IMG/VR virus record: IMGVR_UViG_3300008216_000049
Location: 1 to 31,061 of that record
DNA length: 31,061 nt
Reading direction: 5' to 3' (one strand)
Origin: a virus
The notes beneath the pieces are model-generated. The model saw only the letters and a list, made by a program, of their open reading frames with translations, was not told where the DNA came from and ran no database searches. Made by a program: the position numbers and the translations under genes. Below, in pieces: positions 14,692-22,345 of the stretch. Within the stretch, counting starts at the first letter, position 1. Each line of letters begins with the position of its first letter.

Positions 14692-15662
14692 TATGCGGCG
14701 CAGTTGATCAGAAGGTGACCCTGATCCGGGTCAACGACCACCTCATCCCGATTCTCTCGGACACGAACGACATCCGACAGGATGCCCTCATCCCGATAGG
14801 TCTCAACGACCGTCGGAGATCCGCCGCTGGTACTTGCAAACTGCGCGAACGCTCCCGGCGAACCGTCGCCCTCGGCGCCTTCGCCCTTGCTGTAGAAAAG
14901 CGCGTTGTCAGCCCACGTGAACCCAGCAACCTCGGTTGCGCCCTCTCGCGACGTCACACGGACCGAACGACCGATCATCAGCGTCTCAACCTCGAACGCC
15001 TCCCGCAGATTCGCTGCGAGTTGGAGCTCGGTGAGTTGCCCCACGCGCTGGGCGTCAGGCATCAAGGACTGAAGATCGCCATTCTGAACCGCAACACGGA
15101 AGGTGTCATAGCCCAGGATCGCGGCGTTGGCATCCTGCCCGGAGTTGAGCAGAACGTTCCGCTTACATGTCCAGATATTGCCGAGAGCGTCGCCTGCGGC
15201 GGCGTCCCATTCGGAACCACCCGCTATTGTCGTCTCGGACGTCCAGACACCAGTGACGAAACAGGCAGCCGCAACGCGGACCTCACGGCGAACCATGATC
15301 TCCCGCATGCCTCGGATCGTCGCCAACCGCGACAACTGCATGGGAGTCTGAGACTCCGCCGCCAAGTCGTCGTCGATCGGGATCTCAACTCCGAAGGACT
15401 GCGTTCGGAACGTCGCCGTTGCTAGACCGAACGACAGACGCTCGAACGGTGCACCTGGTGCCCGCTCGATGTCCTGGTTCCCGAATGTACGGAAGCCGTC
15501 GGTAGCACGGAAAAACGTGCCGCTGCTCTCCCCTTCCCGGTAGTCGGGGGGGAATGCGATATCGGCAATGAATGCCGTTTCTCTCTGCGCCTGAACGACC
15601 ATCCATCTTGTGAGGACTGGATCGACCGGGCGCACCGCTGCGCGAGATACTCCTGCGGGCAT
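14691..15662 (-). CDS. Major capsid protein
   Basis: A 323-aa protein, ATG start with AAGGAG 7 bases upstream. The order protease/scaffold, decoration-like protein, this gene, connectors is standard for the major capsid protein, and the size fits HK97-fold shells. Supporting pattern: an N-terminal arm, a strand-rich E-loop-like stretch (RLSFGLATATFRTQSFGVEI), a long helix with MQLSRLATIRGMREIMVRREVRVAAACF corresponding to a spine-helix position, and C-terminal beta segments (SVRVTSREGATEVAGFTW). Head subunits of this kind self-assemble around the scaffold. No close family can be named by eye. Confidence 0.8.
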   Translation of the reverse strand: MPAGVSRAAVRPVDPVLTRWMVVQAQRETAFIADIAFPPDYREGESSGTFFRATDGFRTFGNQDIERAPGAPFERLSFGLATATFRTQSFGVEIPIDDDLAAESQTPMQLSRLATIRGMREIMVRREVRVAAACFVTGVWTSETTIAGGSEWDAAAGDALGNIWTCKRNVLLNSGQDANAAILGYDTFRVAVQNGDLQSLMPDAQRVGQLTELQLAANLREAFEVETLMIGRSVRVTSREGATEVAGFTWADNALFYSKGEGAEGDGSPGAFAQFASTSGGSPTVVETYRDEGILSDVVRVRENRDEVVVDPDQGHLLINCAA

Positions 15663-15707
15663 TGTTCTGCTCCTTGTTTGTCAGGGCGCGAGGCCCGCTG
15701 TTTAACC

Positions 15708-16109
15708 TTACGGGTTGCCGTCGTGGTTCTGCTGGAATCCGGCGACCATCACATCAACCAGGTCTCCCGCCACAGTCGCCGCCTGAAGGGCAACCGCGCA
15801 GACTATATCAGCGGCGGAGGCGACCGGCTCAAGTTGAGCATCGGCCGCCGCCGTCAGTCGGTCGCCCTCGTTGAAGACGGCCCCGGCTTGACCGCGGGTG
15901 ACCCTGCCCGTCATCGCGACGAGGCAAGCGTCTCCGGCAGCGCGTCCGCCATCCTCAAGGATGCCGATCGCGTCGGTGCCAGGGTGACCCGAAAGCACGA
16001 TGTCACCGTTACCGTCGAGCGCTACAACGAGCCCGACATTGGCGGCGGCTGACAGATTCGTTGCTGCCGCGGCAGAGAACGTCTTGGACGGTCCGTGAAA
16101 AGTTGCCAT
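15708..16109 (-). CDS. Capsid decoration protein (DUF2190-like)
   Basis: A 133-aa protein, ATG start with GGAG 8 bases upstream. It is small, Ala/Gly/Val-rich and beta-like, with segments typical of the DUF2190 or head-decoration group: GNGDIVLSGHPGTDAIGILED, ACLVAMTGRVTRGQAGA and AGDLVDVMVAG. Such proteins sit on the outside of the capsid and stabilise it. Its place just before the capsid gene, after protease/scaffold, matches that family. Confidence 0.75.
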   Translation of the reverse strand: MATFHGPSKTFSAAAATNLSAAANVGLVVALDGNGDIVLSGHPGTDAIGILEDGGRAAGDACLVAMTGRVTRGQAGAVFNEGDRLTAAADAQLEPVASAADIVCAVALQAATVAGDLVDVMVAGFQQNHDGNP

Positions 16110-16149
16110 TCTGAATGCTCCTCAATCTTCGTTGCGTCGAGCCTTGGTG

Positions 16150-16830
16150 CTAACTCGCCCTCGGCATGGTGATCACGTTGCCGCCGTAGTGGCGAGACTC
16201 TGCATTGCGGCCCTCGTCGGTGTCCCTGACGGCATCCCATGCCGTGGCATAGTCAACGTCCCGGCCCTCGGCCTGCTCCGCCGCCTGATACGACAGGATC
16301 AAGGAGTCGAGCGTCTTGGGCGCATCGTCGGCAACCATGGCCGCCGGAGCAGCTGCGCTGCGTGTGCCGGAACCGCCCAGATTGATCGTCTCGGGTAGCG
16401 ACTGAATGAACGCCTCCGTCCCATCGGCATCCTTGAGTGCCTGCGAGAGGAGCCAAGGCCGCTGCGACGGAGTGACCCGCGTCGGGTAGCGATCCAGCAA
16501 TGCCTCGGCGGAGTGCCGTTGCTTCTCCAATTCGGCGCCCTGTAGCTTCGCTGACAACGCCTGGATCTCCGACTTCGACGCCTGGAGGTCCGCAGCGAGA
16601 GTATTGACGTGGAGCCGCAAGGCGTCGTCCTGGCCCTGGCCGAGAGCGAGCGCTTGCACGTCCTCAACGGCGACCTTTTCGCCTGCGGCATCCAGCAAGG
16701 CGAGAGCCTTGGTTACCTCGTCGGCGGTGCGCTCGCCGATTGCCTCCAACAATGGAGCCAGTTTTTCCAGCATGGCCTGTGCCTCGGCCACGTTCTCGTC
16801 GACAGGGATCATCGTGCCTTTGTCGGCCAT
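16150..16830 (-). CDS. Nested scaffold protein from an internal in-frame start
   Basis: In-frame ATG at 16830, codon 366 of the protease gene, is preceded by GAGGAG with a 9-base spacer, a stronger site than that of the full-length gene. The 226-aa product begins MADKGTMIPVDENVAEAQ and covers the acidic helical scaffold part. The arrangement matches Mu I/Z and lambda C/Nu3, in which the short form is made in excess and builds the internal scaffold. This is read from the sequence plus family knowledge; expression is not shown. Confidence 0.7.
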   Translation of the reverse strand: MADKGTMIPVDENVAEAQAMLEKLAPLLEAIGERTADEVTKALALLDAAGEKVAVEDVQALALGQGQDDALRLHVNTLAADLQASKSEIQALSAKLQGAELEKQRHSAEALLDRYPTRVTPSQRPWLLSQALKDADGTEAFIQSLPETINLGGSGTRSAAAPAAMVADDAPKTLDSLILSYQAAEQAEGRDVDYATAWDAVRDTDEGRNAESRHYGGNVITMPRAS

Positions 16831-17925
16831 TGTCTTAGTCTCCTCATTCGTGTCGTCGGCAGGATGAAACAGCAACCCGCCACGGGCGATATCTTCGACT
16901 TGGAGCCGTCCGTTACGCTCAACGACTGACGCCCCGTAGTATTCGTTTGTCCGATTGTTGCGGACAATCACGCTCGTGATGTCCTCTGCGATCTGGACAA
17001 GGCTGACCGGCTCATCAGCCTCGCCGCCCTCTTCGACCTCTCCGAACTTGCCCGCCCTCGCCAGGTCGGCAATAGCCGCATGAATCATCGTCGCCACGTT
17101 CGGCGCGTCCGTATCAAGCGCAACCGCCAACGTCTGCCACGACTTCGAGGCCGCAATGGCCTCCATGCCGCCGAGTTGCGGCCGAGCCGTCAGCGCTACC
17201 GCTAGGATGGCAGGACCCTCAATCCATTCGCCTGACTCGAAGTCCAGATAATGCGAGTGAATCTCCGGGCTCGTCTTGTGGAAGTCGCCGCCCTTCAGAA
17301 ACGATGCCGCCCGGTCGGTGAACTCGCCCAAGGCCCAGATCCCGTCACCCGACCTGTGCTCCATCTCAAGGACAAGCCCGGCCTTCCCTGTCGCCTCGGG
17401 ACTGCCCCCACGGATCGAGCCGTGGTTGTAATCGAATATCGTATCGTGACCGTGATCGCGCCGATGCTGGAAGACCGACACGATCTGAGAGGCTCGTCCG
17501 TCCGTCAGCTCATAGGGCTCGTCATAGCCTTCGACCGGCTGGATCCCGATCTTTGCGATCTGGAGCCAACGCCGGAAGGGCACATCTGACTCGCCTGTCT
17601 GGGCCGAGGCGTCCTCCGCACGATCCAACAGGAACGGGATCGGCTGTCCAGCGAAGGACAGGCACAGCGCAGCATCGCCCACGGCCTCCTCGAACTCGAT
17701 CACCTCATACTCGTGATCGTCTAGCCACGTCTTCGCCTCGTCTGCCGAGAACTTGTCCGAGGCAAACCGGATCGCCTGCAACTCCACGACCTCGCCGCCG
17801 TCCTCGTCGTCCTTCACCCCGTAGATCAGGTCTACGCCGGGACCTCCCGCCGCGTTATCCCGGCGGAAGCGCTTAAAGCCTCCCGGAGAGGCAAGCCGCG
17901 CTGCGTGTTCGTTAGCAAATGGCAT
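16150..17925 (-). CDS. Mu gpI-like prohead protease fused to scaffold
   Basis: A 591-aa protein, ATG start with GAGG 4 bases upstream, 9 bases after the portal stop. The N-terminal half resembles the Mu I protease family: PFRRWLQIAKIG, FDYNHGSIRGG near residue 163, and SPEIHSHYLDFESGEWIEGP running to a TARPQLGGMEAIAAS segment. The C-terminal part (from about residue 366) is acidic and helical with a coiled-coil region (LHVNTLAADLQASKSEIQAL), typical of scaffold. In Mu and lambda, protease and scaffold are encoded by nested genes, and an internal start is visible here too. It degrades scaffold during head maturation. The catalytic residues were not identified with certainty. Confidence 0.8.
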   Translation of the reverse strand: MPFANEHAARLASPGGFKRFRRDNAAGGPGVDLIYGVKDDEDGGEVVELQAIRFASDKFSADEAKTWLDDHEYEVIEFEEAVGDAALCLSFAGQPIPFLLDRAEDASAQTGESDVPFRRWLQIAKIGIQPVEGYDEPYELTDGRASQIVSVFQHRRDHGHDTIFDYNHGSIRGGSPEATGKAGLVLEMEHRSGDGIWALGEFTDRAASFLKGGDFHKTSPEIHSHYLDFESGEWIEGPAILAVALTARPQLGGMEAIAASKSWQTLAVALDTDAPNVATMIHAAIADLARAGKFGEVEEGGEADEPVSLVQIAEDITSVIVRNNRTNEYYGASVVERNGRLQVEDIARGGLLFHPADDTNEETKTMADKGTMIPVDENVAEAQAMLEKLAPLLEAIGERTADEVTKALALLDAAGEKVAVEDVQALALGQGQDDALRLHVNTLAADLQASKSEIQALSAKLQGAELEKQRHSAEALLDRYPTRVTPSQRPWLLSQALKDADGTEAFIQSLPETINLGGSGTRSAAAPAAMVADDAPKTLDSLILSYQAAEQAEGRDVDYATAWDAVRDTDEGRNAESRHYGGNVITMPRAS

Positions 17926-17934
17926 AGAACCTCA

Positions 17935-20202
17935 TTATTCGACCATGCCGGACGTGCCCTTTGATCCCACAAATACGAAGATACACCGACACCGCCCCCG
18001 CCCATCACAACTCTGATAGGGAGGCTTGAGCCGGAGATACTCCGCCGATCCATAGGGGAACTCTTGCCCGTCCTCGTCTCTGCATGGTCCACACGATGCC
18101 TCGTCGAGCACCGATGAAAACATCACATAATCAACGTCTTCGATGCCCTGGGCCTCGAGTGCTGCCTGCGAGGCCGTCTCCCTCGCCTGTGCAATCACCG
18201 CAGCCGTGGGCGATGCGGCGTGCTTCCGGTAGAAGGCAGAGGCACGCACCGCAACTCGGTCCAGGTCAGACACCGCAGCCGCCGCAGCCTCGGCACCTAG
18301 CGTCGCCGCCCTGGCACCTGCGTCCCGCGCACCGAGCAACACCTCATCAATGAGCCGAACTGCCGTCAGCATGGCCTGGGCCTCTGCGATGGCGTCCATG
18401 GATTCGACCGCAATGGCCCGAACCGGGATCGGCACCCTAGAGCGGCGGCCCTTGCCGATCTTCTGGCCCTTCTGGAGTCCGCCCTTCGTGAGTTGGCGGT
18501 TGACCTCGTCCGTCGTGAGCTTGGTCGTCTGCTTGCCAACCTTGTCCAGGTACGACGCCACCGCCGAGCGTACCGCAAGCCGTGTCCCAATCGACGCCTG
18601 AACCTCTGCGATCTCCGTGACCTGTATCGCAAGCTCAGCGTCCGAACTGATGATCGATCGGATCCGCTTGGCAACGTCAGCCCCAAGAGCCTCCAGAGCA
18701 CCGGACACCGCCGACTCAAAGTCAGCCCCGCCTTCGTCGAAGATCCGACCGAGTGCCGCATATGCTACGCAGACCTCGGGTCCTTGCAGCTGACGTCTCG
18801 TTTGTATCCGCTCGCCGTTGCCGTCTAACTCCATGAACAACGGCCCGCCTAGCGCCATCGGCACCGCCGCCGTCTCGTCCTCGTCCGTCTCTGTGCCCTC
18901 GGCGCCGCCCGAATCCTGCGAGGGATTCACCATGCCCGGTTCGGAATCCTGATCCGTCTGCATCTCCATCGGAGACAGATCCGCCAGTCGCCGGACGTGG
19001 TTTGCATCGTCGTCCGTCCACCGGCCGAGCGCCCCAGCCTGGAACGCCGTGATGATCGACCCGATCGCCTTGCTCACGTCCACGTCGGACAGGCGGCCGA
19101 TCCTGAACATCGGATAGCGTCCCTGAGGTTGCGGACCCCAGTTGAAGTCCACAAGCCTCTGAATCGGACCGCTCACCGTCAGGCCGCCGCGGGCATTCAT
19201 CACGTCCTCGACGTAATCCGCCTCCGAGCGCAACGCACCGAGGAAGTTTGACCGTAGCTCTTTCGCTAGGGCCTGCGTCCCGCTCGGCGTCAGGCCCAGT
19301 TGCAGGAACGTCGCCATGAAAGCGGACACCATCTGCTGATCCAGGTAGTCCAACCACCGGACCCGATCCCCGATCGGAATCTGCGGGAACTCGAACTCCA
19401 TCGTCACGCCGAACGGAAGCGCAGCGAAGGCGTCCTCATTCGTCCGCCAGTTGATCGCCGTCTCCTCGATGAGGTCCAGATCCCGATCGCGCCAATCGCC
19501 CGGCGTTTCCTTGCTGAACTTCATGTAGCCGTGACCGGCTCGTTCGATGTCGATCGTCGTGCCGCGTAAAACCTGCCGTTTTGCCGTCCAGAACGTGAAG
19601 GCAGGCCGCAAGAGCGAAACGCCCTCAAAGTTGTTGCCCTCTTGGTTGCGGACGAAAAGCGTCAGGTTACGGGCATCGAGTTCGTATGTCTTCCAGTCCG
19701 AGCCACCGAACGGCGCCCGAAACTCGACGCCCTTGAGCTTGTCCGTGGCCTCGTCCACGAGCCATCGCTGGACCGTGGTCTGCAAGCGCGGCTCGAACGC
19801 CTCCCAAGATACTCGCCCGTCCGGTTGCTTGCGGTAGACCTCCTCGAAGGCGGCGAACCCAAAGTCCAGATAGGTCAGCAACTCTCGATAAAAGCGGCGA
19901 GGGCCGCCGTCGAGTCCATGAAGCGACGCCTCAACGAACTCGGTGATCTCAATCTCGGTATCATCGGCGTCGTCCGGCGGGACGATCCTGATCTCTGCTC
20001 CGAGGATCGGCGCTTTGACCGACGCCAGAAGGGCCGCCAGTTTCGGATCCTGGCGGCGCATCTTGTCGAAGACGCCGGGCTCGCTGGGTGTGCCGCGTGC
20101 CAGGTCATGCCGTAGCTTCCGGTTTTCCTCGACGCCAGCGATCACGCCATGGGCAATATACGTCCCGGCGACACCCTGCCTCGTCGTTTTCTGCTTCGCC
20201 AC
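17935..20202 (-). CDS. Portal protein (DUF935-like) fused to MuF-type head protein
   Basis: A 755-aa protein with GTG start and GGAGG 5 bases upstream. Residues 1-430 resemble Mu gp29-type portals: DPKLAALLASVKAPILGAEI, then RFYRELLTYLDFGFAAFEEVY, and AGHGYMKFSKETPGDWRDR. After an acidic linker (about 440-470), the second half is helical and ends like MuF proteins: DYVMFSSVLDEASCGPC with Cys 704 and 707, then QSCDGRGRCRC with Cys 732, 738 and 740, a zinc-site-like layout. Portal forms the dodecameric DNA gate; MuF is a minor head protein. In Mu these are two genes; here one frame without a stop covers both. Confidence 0.8.
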   Translation of the reverse strand: MAKQKTTRQGVAGTYIAHGVIAGVEENRKLRHDLARGTPSEPGVFDKMRRQDPKLAALLASVKAPILGAEIRIVPPDDADDTEIEITEFVEASLHGLDGGPRRFYRELLTYLDFGFAAFEEVYRKQPDGRVSWEAFEPRLQTTVQRWLVDEATDKLKGVEFRAPFGGSDWKTYELDARNLTLFVRNQEGNNFEGVSLLRPAFTFWTAKRQVLRGTTIDIERAGHGYMKFSKETPGDWRDRDLDLIEETAINWRTNEDAFAALPFGVTMEFEFPQIPIGDRVRWLDYLDQQMVSAFMATFLQLGLTPSGTQALAKELRSNFLGALRSEADYVEDVMNARGGLTVSGPIQRLVDFNWGPQPQGRYPMFRIGRLSDVDVSKAIGSIITAFQAGALGRWTDDDANHVRRLADLSPMEMQTDQDSEPGMVNPSQDSGGAEGTETDEDETAAVPMALGGPLFMELDGNGERIQTRRQLQGPEVCVAYAALGRIFDEGGADFESAVSGALEALGADVAKRIRSIISSDAELAIQVTEIAEVQASIGTRLAVRSAVASYLDKVGKQTTKLTTDEVNRQLTKGGLQKGQKIGKGRRSRVPIPVRAIAVESMDAIAEAQAMLTAVRLIDEVLLGARDAGARAATLGAEAAAAAVSDLDRVAVRASAFYRKHAASPTAAVIAQARETASQAALEAQGIEDVDYVMFSSVLDEASCGPCRDEDGQEFPYGSAEYLRLKPPYQSCDGRGRCRCIFVFVGSKGTSGMVE

Positions 20203-20298
20203 CGCAGCCTCCGCGGGGCCTCGTTGCGCTCTTTGTCCAGTGTGCCCGAATCCTGCGAGGTTCCCGACACGCGGTCAAGCGGCGAACATCACCTGCCG

Positions 20299-20562
20299 TC
20301 AACCTGCGGGACACCTCGCCCGCTTGCACACTAGCGCAGCCCTCATTCTACTTGCGCGAGCCCTCGTTGCCTTTCCTCGCCGCGTTCGCAGGTATCGCCA
20401 AACAGACTGACCGACGATTGAACGTTGAGGCCCGGAACCATGGCTCTCGATGTGCCCGCCAGCGATCAACCGATAGACGGTGAACCTGGAGACGTCCATG
20501 ATGGCCGCGACCTCTGGCACCCTATAGGACGCCTTCGGCGGCGGAGTCTTGCGGCTTCTCAA
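20299..20562 (-). CDS. Excisionase/MerR-type helix-turn-helix protein
   Basis: An 87-aa protein if it starts at TTG 20562, which overlaps the previous stop (TTGA) and has AGGA 7 bases upstream; the longer open frame to 20691 lies over the upstream gene and reads as noise. Residues 12-35 (SYRVPEVAAIMDVSRFTVYR) are the classic winged HTH of the excisionase/AlpA family, followed by a Gly turn and the wing-like SIVGQSVWRYL. The C-terminus is very basic. It may bind DNA as a regulator or packaging accessory. Position directly upstream of the portal gene is odd for a recombination factor. Confidence 0.65.
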   Translation of the reverse strand: MRSRKTPPPKASYRVPEVAAIMDVSRFTVYRLIAGGHIESHGSGPQRSIVGQSVWRYLRTRRGKATRARASRMRAALVCKRARCPAG

Positions 20563-20993
20563 GAGACGATCCTGGAGCGATGGATCCGGCCGGTGCCGAT
20601 CCCGTTGCGCTGACCGCCTTGGATTTTCTTCTCGATGCTGTCGGCAAGGTTGCGAAGGATCATCGGCATCGACGCCGCCAGCGCGCAGCACTCGGCCTCC
20701 ATAATCTCTTCGGCGTACTGTTGCGGCTCCGAGTCCACGCCAACGGCGTGCAGTATCACCCGCGGCTTGACCTTCCGCTGAAACACGCCCGGCAGTTGAT
20801 AGAGCAGGGCGCCATCTCCCGAGAGCGTCAGAGCACCTCGGGCCATCGGCAAGCCCGCCTCGCGCATCGCCTCGGCCAGCCTGTCCACGAGGAGGGCGCC
20901 CCGCAGTTTCATCCGGCGCTCCAGGTCAACGATCTCGATCTGGGAGAGCGGACTCCCCGAGGCAAGGTCAGCAGCTGCTCGCTGTTCCTTCAT
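20559..20993 (-). CDS. Uncharacterised 144-aa late protein
   Basis: The ATG overlaps the previous stop (ATGA) and has an excellent GGAGGAG 8 bases upstream, so the gene is convincingly expressed. It appears mostly alpha-helical (LRGALLVDRLAEAMREAGL, then QQYAEEIMEAECCALAASM) with a short strand segment (KPRVILHAVGVD). No hydrophobic span long enough for a membrane helix. No family is recognised. It lies among small genes between terminase and portal, a place where phages keep variable accessory genes. Confidence 0.65.
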   Translation of the reverse strand: MKEQRAAADLASGSPLSQIEIVDLERRMKLRGALLVDRLAEAMREAGLPMARGALTLSGDGALLYQLPGVFQRKVKPRVILHAVGVDSEPQQYAEEIMEAECCALAASMPMILRNLADSIEKKIQGGQRNGIGTGRIHRSRIVS

Positions 20994-21835
20994 CTTGTGA
21001 TCTCCTCCCTATCCCTCACGATCTCTGCCGACTGCATCCGTAGCGCCGAGCGCAACCGGGACAACGACCGGCGGATCAACCGCTCTGCCCGCTTCTCTGC
21101 CGCTGACGTATCGTCCCAACCAAGACCAAGTGCCACCTGACGATAACTGCGCTCCTCGATCTCCCGGAGGTGCAACGCCTTTCGCTCCGTCAGCGTCAAC
21201 TTTGCTCGTCGCATGATCCCCGAGGCACGGGCCACGCGAAGGCCCGTCTCTTGGACAGCGTTAGGGATCGCCTGCCCGCCGTTGACCCTCCCCGCGATCC
21301 TCTCGTAGTCGATGCCCTGCATGTCCATGATCGAACCGTTGGCGCTAGCGCCACGCACGACAGCACGAACACCGAGGAAGTCTGCTCTCTGGATCACGTC
21401 GCGCAGTACCTTGTCGATGATGGAGGCCATGTCCGCCTTGTGCTTCCGACGCCGAGCGGAGACGGAGGCCGACAACAGCAAGCGCTCCTCGATGTCCGAG
21501 ATCCGGCGGACGGCGATGCCGTGATGCTCTGCGATCCCGATGTCGGTCTGCACGTCGGGATCGTCGGGGCGACAAGCCCACACCTCGGACGCCCTAGCAA
21601 CGAGCCAGGGACCGGGGCTCCAGTTCGGACCCATCGGCCCGCCGTCGCCTTGCCGACGCGGTGCTATGTCTCCCAGAATGCGACGCACTCGGGACATCTG
21701 CGACGAGGCGACGCCATGCCGGAACGATCGGGCCGGATGCAGCAACCCAGCACCCTCGACCATCAGAGAGGCAAGCGCGGCGTTGTCCTCTGGACCCGGA
21801 GCACGACTGACCGGGTGGGCTATGTAAACCGTCAC
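20990..21835 (-). CDS. DUF4406-like domain joined to a sigma-70 region-4-like HTH
   Basis: A 281-aa protein; GTG start overlapping the previous stop (GTGA). The N-terminus (MTVYIAHPVS) and residues 77-112 (WLVARASEVWACRPDD, IGIAEHHGIAVRRI) follow the pattern of the nucleoside 2-deoxyribosyltransferase-like DUF4406 group. Residues 213-265 read as a sigma-70 region-4 or phage late-regulator HTH: LTLTERKALHLREIEERSYRQV, then a basic helix ending RRSLSRLRSAL. The middle (residues 115-210) is helical. The frame is uninterrupted. It may be a late-transcription regulator with a nucleotide-sensing domain; that combined function is inference. Each half is recognised by pattern only. Confidence 0.6.
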   Translation of the reverse strand: MTVYIAHPVSRAPGPEDNAALASLMVEGAGLLHPARSFRHGVASSQMSRVRRILGDIAPRRQGDGGPMGPNWSPGPWLVARASEVWACRPDDPDVQTDIGIAEHHGIAVRRISDIEERLLLSASVSARRRKHKADMASIIDKVLRDVIQRADFLGVRAVVRGASANGSIMDMQGIDYERIAGRVNGGQAIPNAVQETGLRVARASGIMRRAKLTLTERKALHLREIEERSYRQVALGLGWDDTSAAEKRAERLIRRSLSRLRSALRMQSAEIVRDREEITR

Positions 21836-22119
21836 CTGAGCGCAGCCTGCATCGCCTCGGAGAACTCACGGACCGACTTCGGCGGCATGCTTCCGCTCCC
21901 AGAGGACGCCATCGATCCATCGTAGACACCGAGGCATCGGGCGAACCGAGACTCGATCTCGTCCTCGCCCGTGTATGCAGACTCCGTGAAAACCTCGCCC
22001 CGCATTGTCGCGAGCCAGTACGCATCCAGGTATTCGACGAAGCTCGAAGTCTGCCGGTCGTCAGACAGATCCCGCCACGCATCGACGGTTAGCGGCACGA
22101 GGCGTGCGCCTTTCGGCAC
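21832..22119 (-). CDS. Uncharacterised 95-aa protein
   Basis: The open frame begins with GTG at 22119, or with an in-frame GTG at 22098, which has AAAGG 10 bases before it and would shorten the overlap with the lipoprotein gene from 31 to 10 bases. The product is acidic, with SFVEYLDAYWLATMRG and a C-terminal helix (SVREFSEAMQAALR). Its stop overlaps the next gene (GTGA). No family is recognised. Confidence 0.55.
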   Translation of the reverse strand: MPKGARLVPLTVDAWRDLSDDRQTSSFVEYLDAYWLATMRGEVFTESAYTGEDEIESRFARCLGVYDGSMASSGSGSMPPKSVREFSEAMQAALR

Positions 22120-22337
22120 ATCTCAACAGTGCCGTCGGACCTCTGGCACGCCCAGCCATGCCGAGACTCGCTCTCGATGATCTCGCCGGGGCAGTTCTCA
22201 AGACTCGAGGAGATCGCAAAGTCTTCGCAGACGAAGCACGACGCCGGACGAAACGGCACAGCCTGACCGCCACCGCCACCGACGGCGCAGGCTCCTAGCG
22301 CCAACCCCGCAAACAACACCACAATCATCGCTCGCAT
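22089..22337 (-). CDS. Small Cys-rich lipoprotein
   Basis: An 82-aa protein starting at ATG 22337 with GAGGG 5 bases upstream; a TTG at 22349 overlapping the terminase stop is an alternative. Residues 1-17 are a textbook lipoprotein signal: MRAMIVVLFAGLALGAC, with Cys17 as the lipidated residue. The mature part has six more cysteines in a small Gly/Ser/Glu-rich body, enough for three disulfides, so it is likely periplasmic or surface exposed. It is expressed with virion genes. Possible roles include superinfection exclusion or a spanin-like envelope function; neither is shown, and no cognate inner-membrane spanin is adjacent. Confidence 0.65.
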   Translation of the reverse strand: MRAMIVVLFAGLALGACAVGGGGGQAVPFRPASCFVCEDFAISSSLENCPGEIIESESRHGWACQRSDGTVEMCRKAHASCR

Positions 22338-22345
22338 TGCATCCC

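Noticed and set aside
14481-15425. A 314-codon plus-strand frame under the capsid gene
   Set aside because: Antisense to the major capsid gene, no ribosome site and shadow composition.
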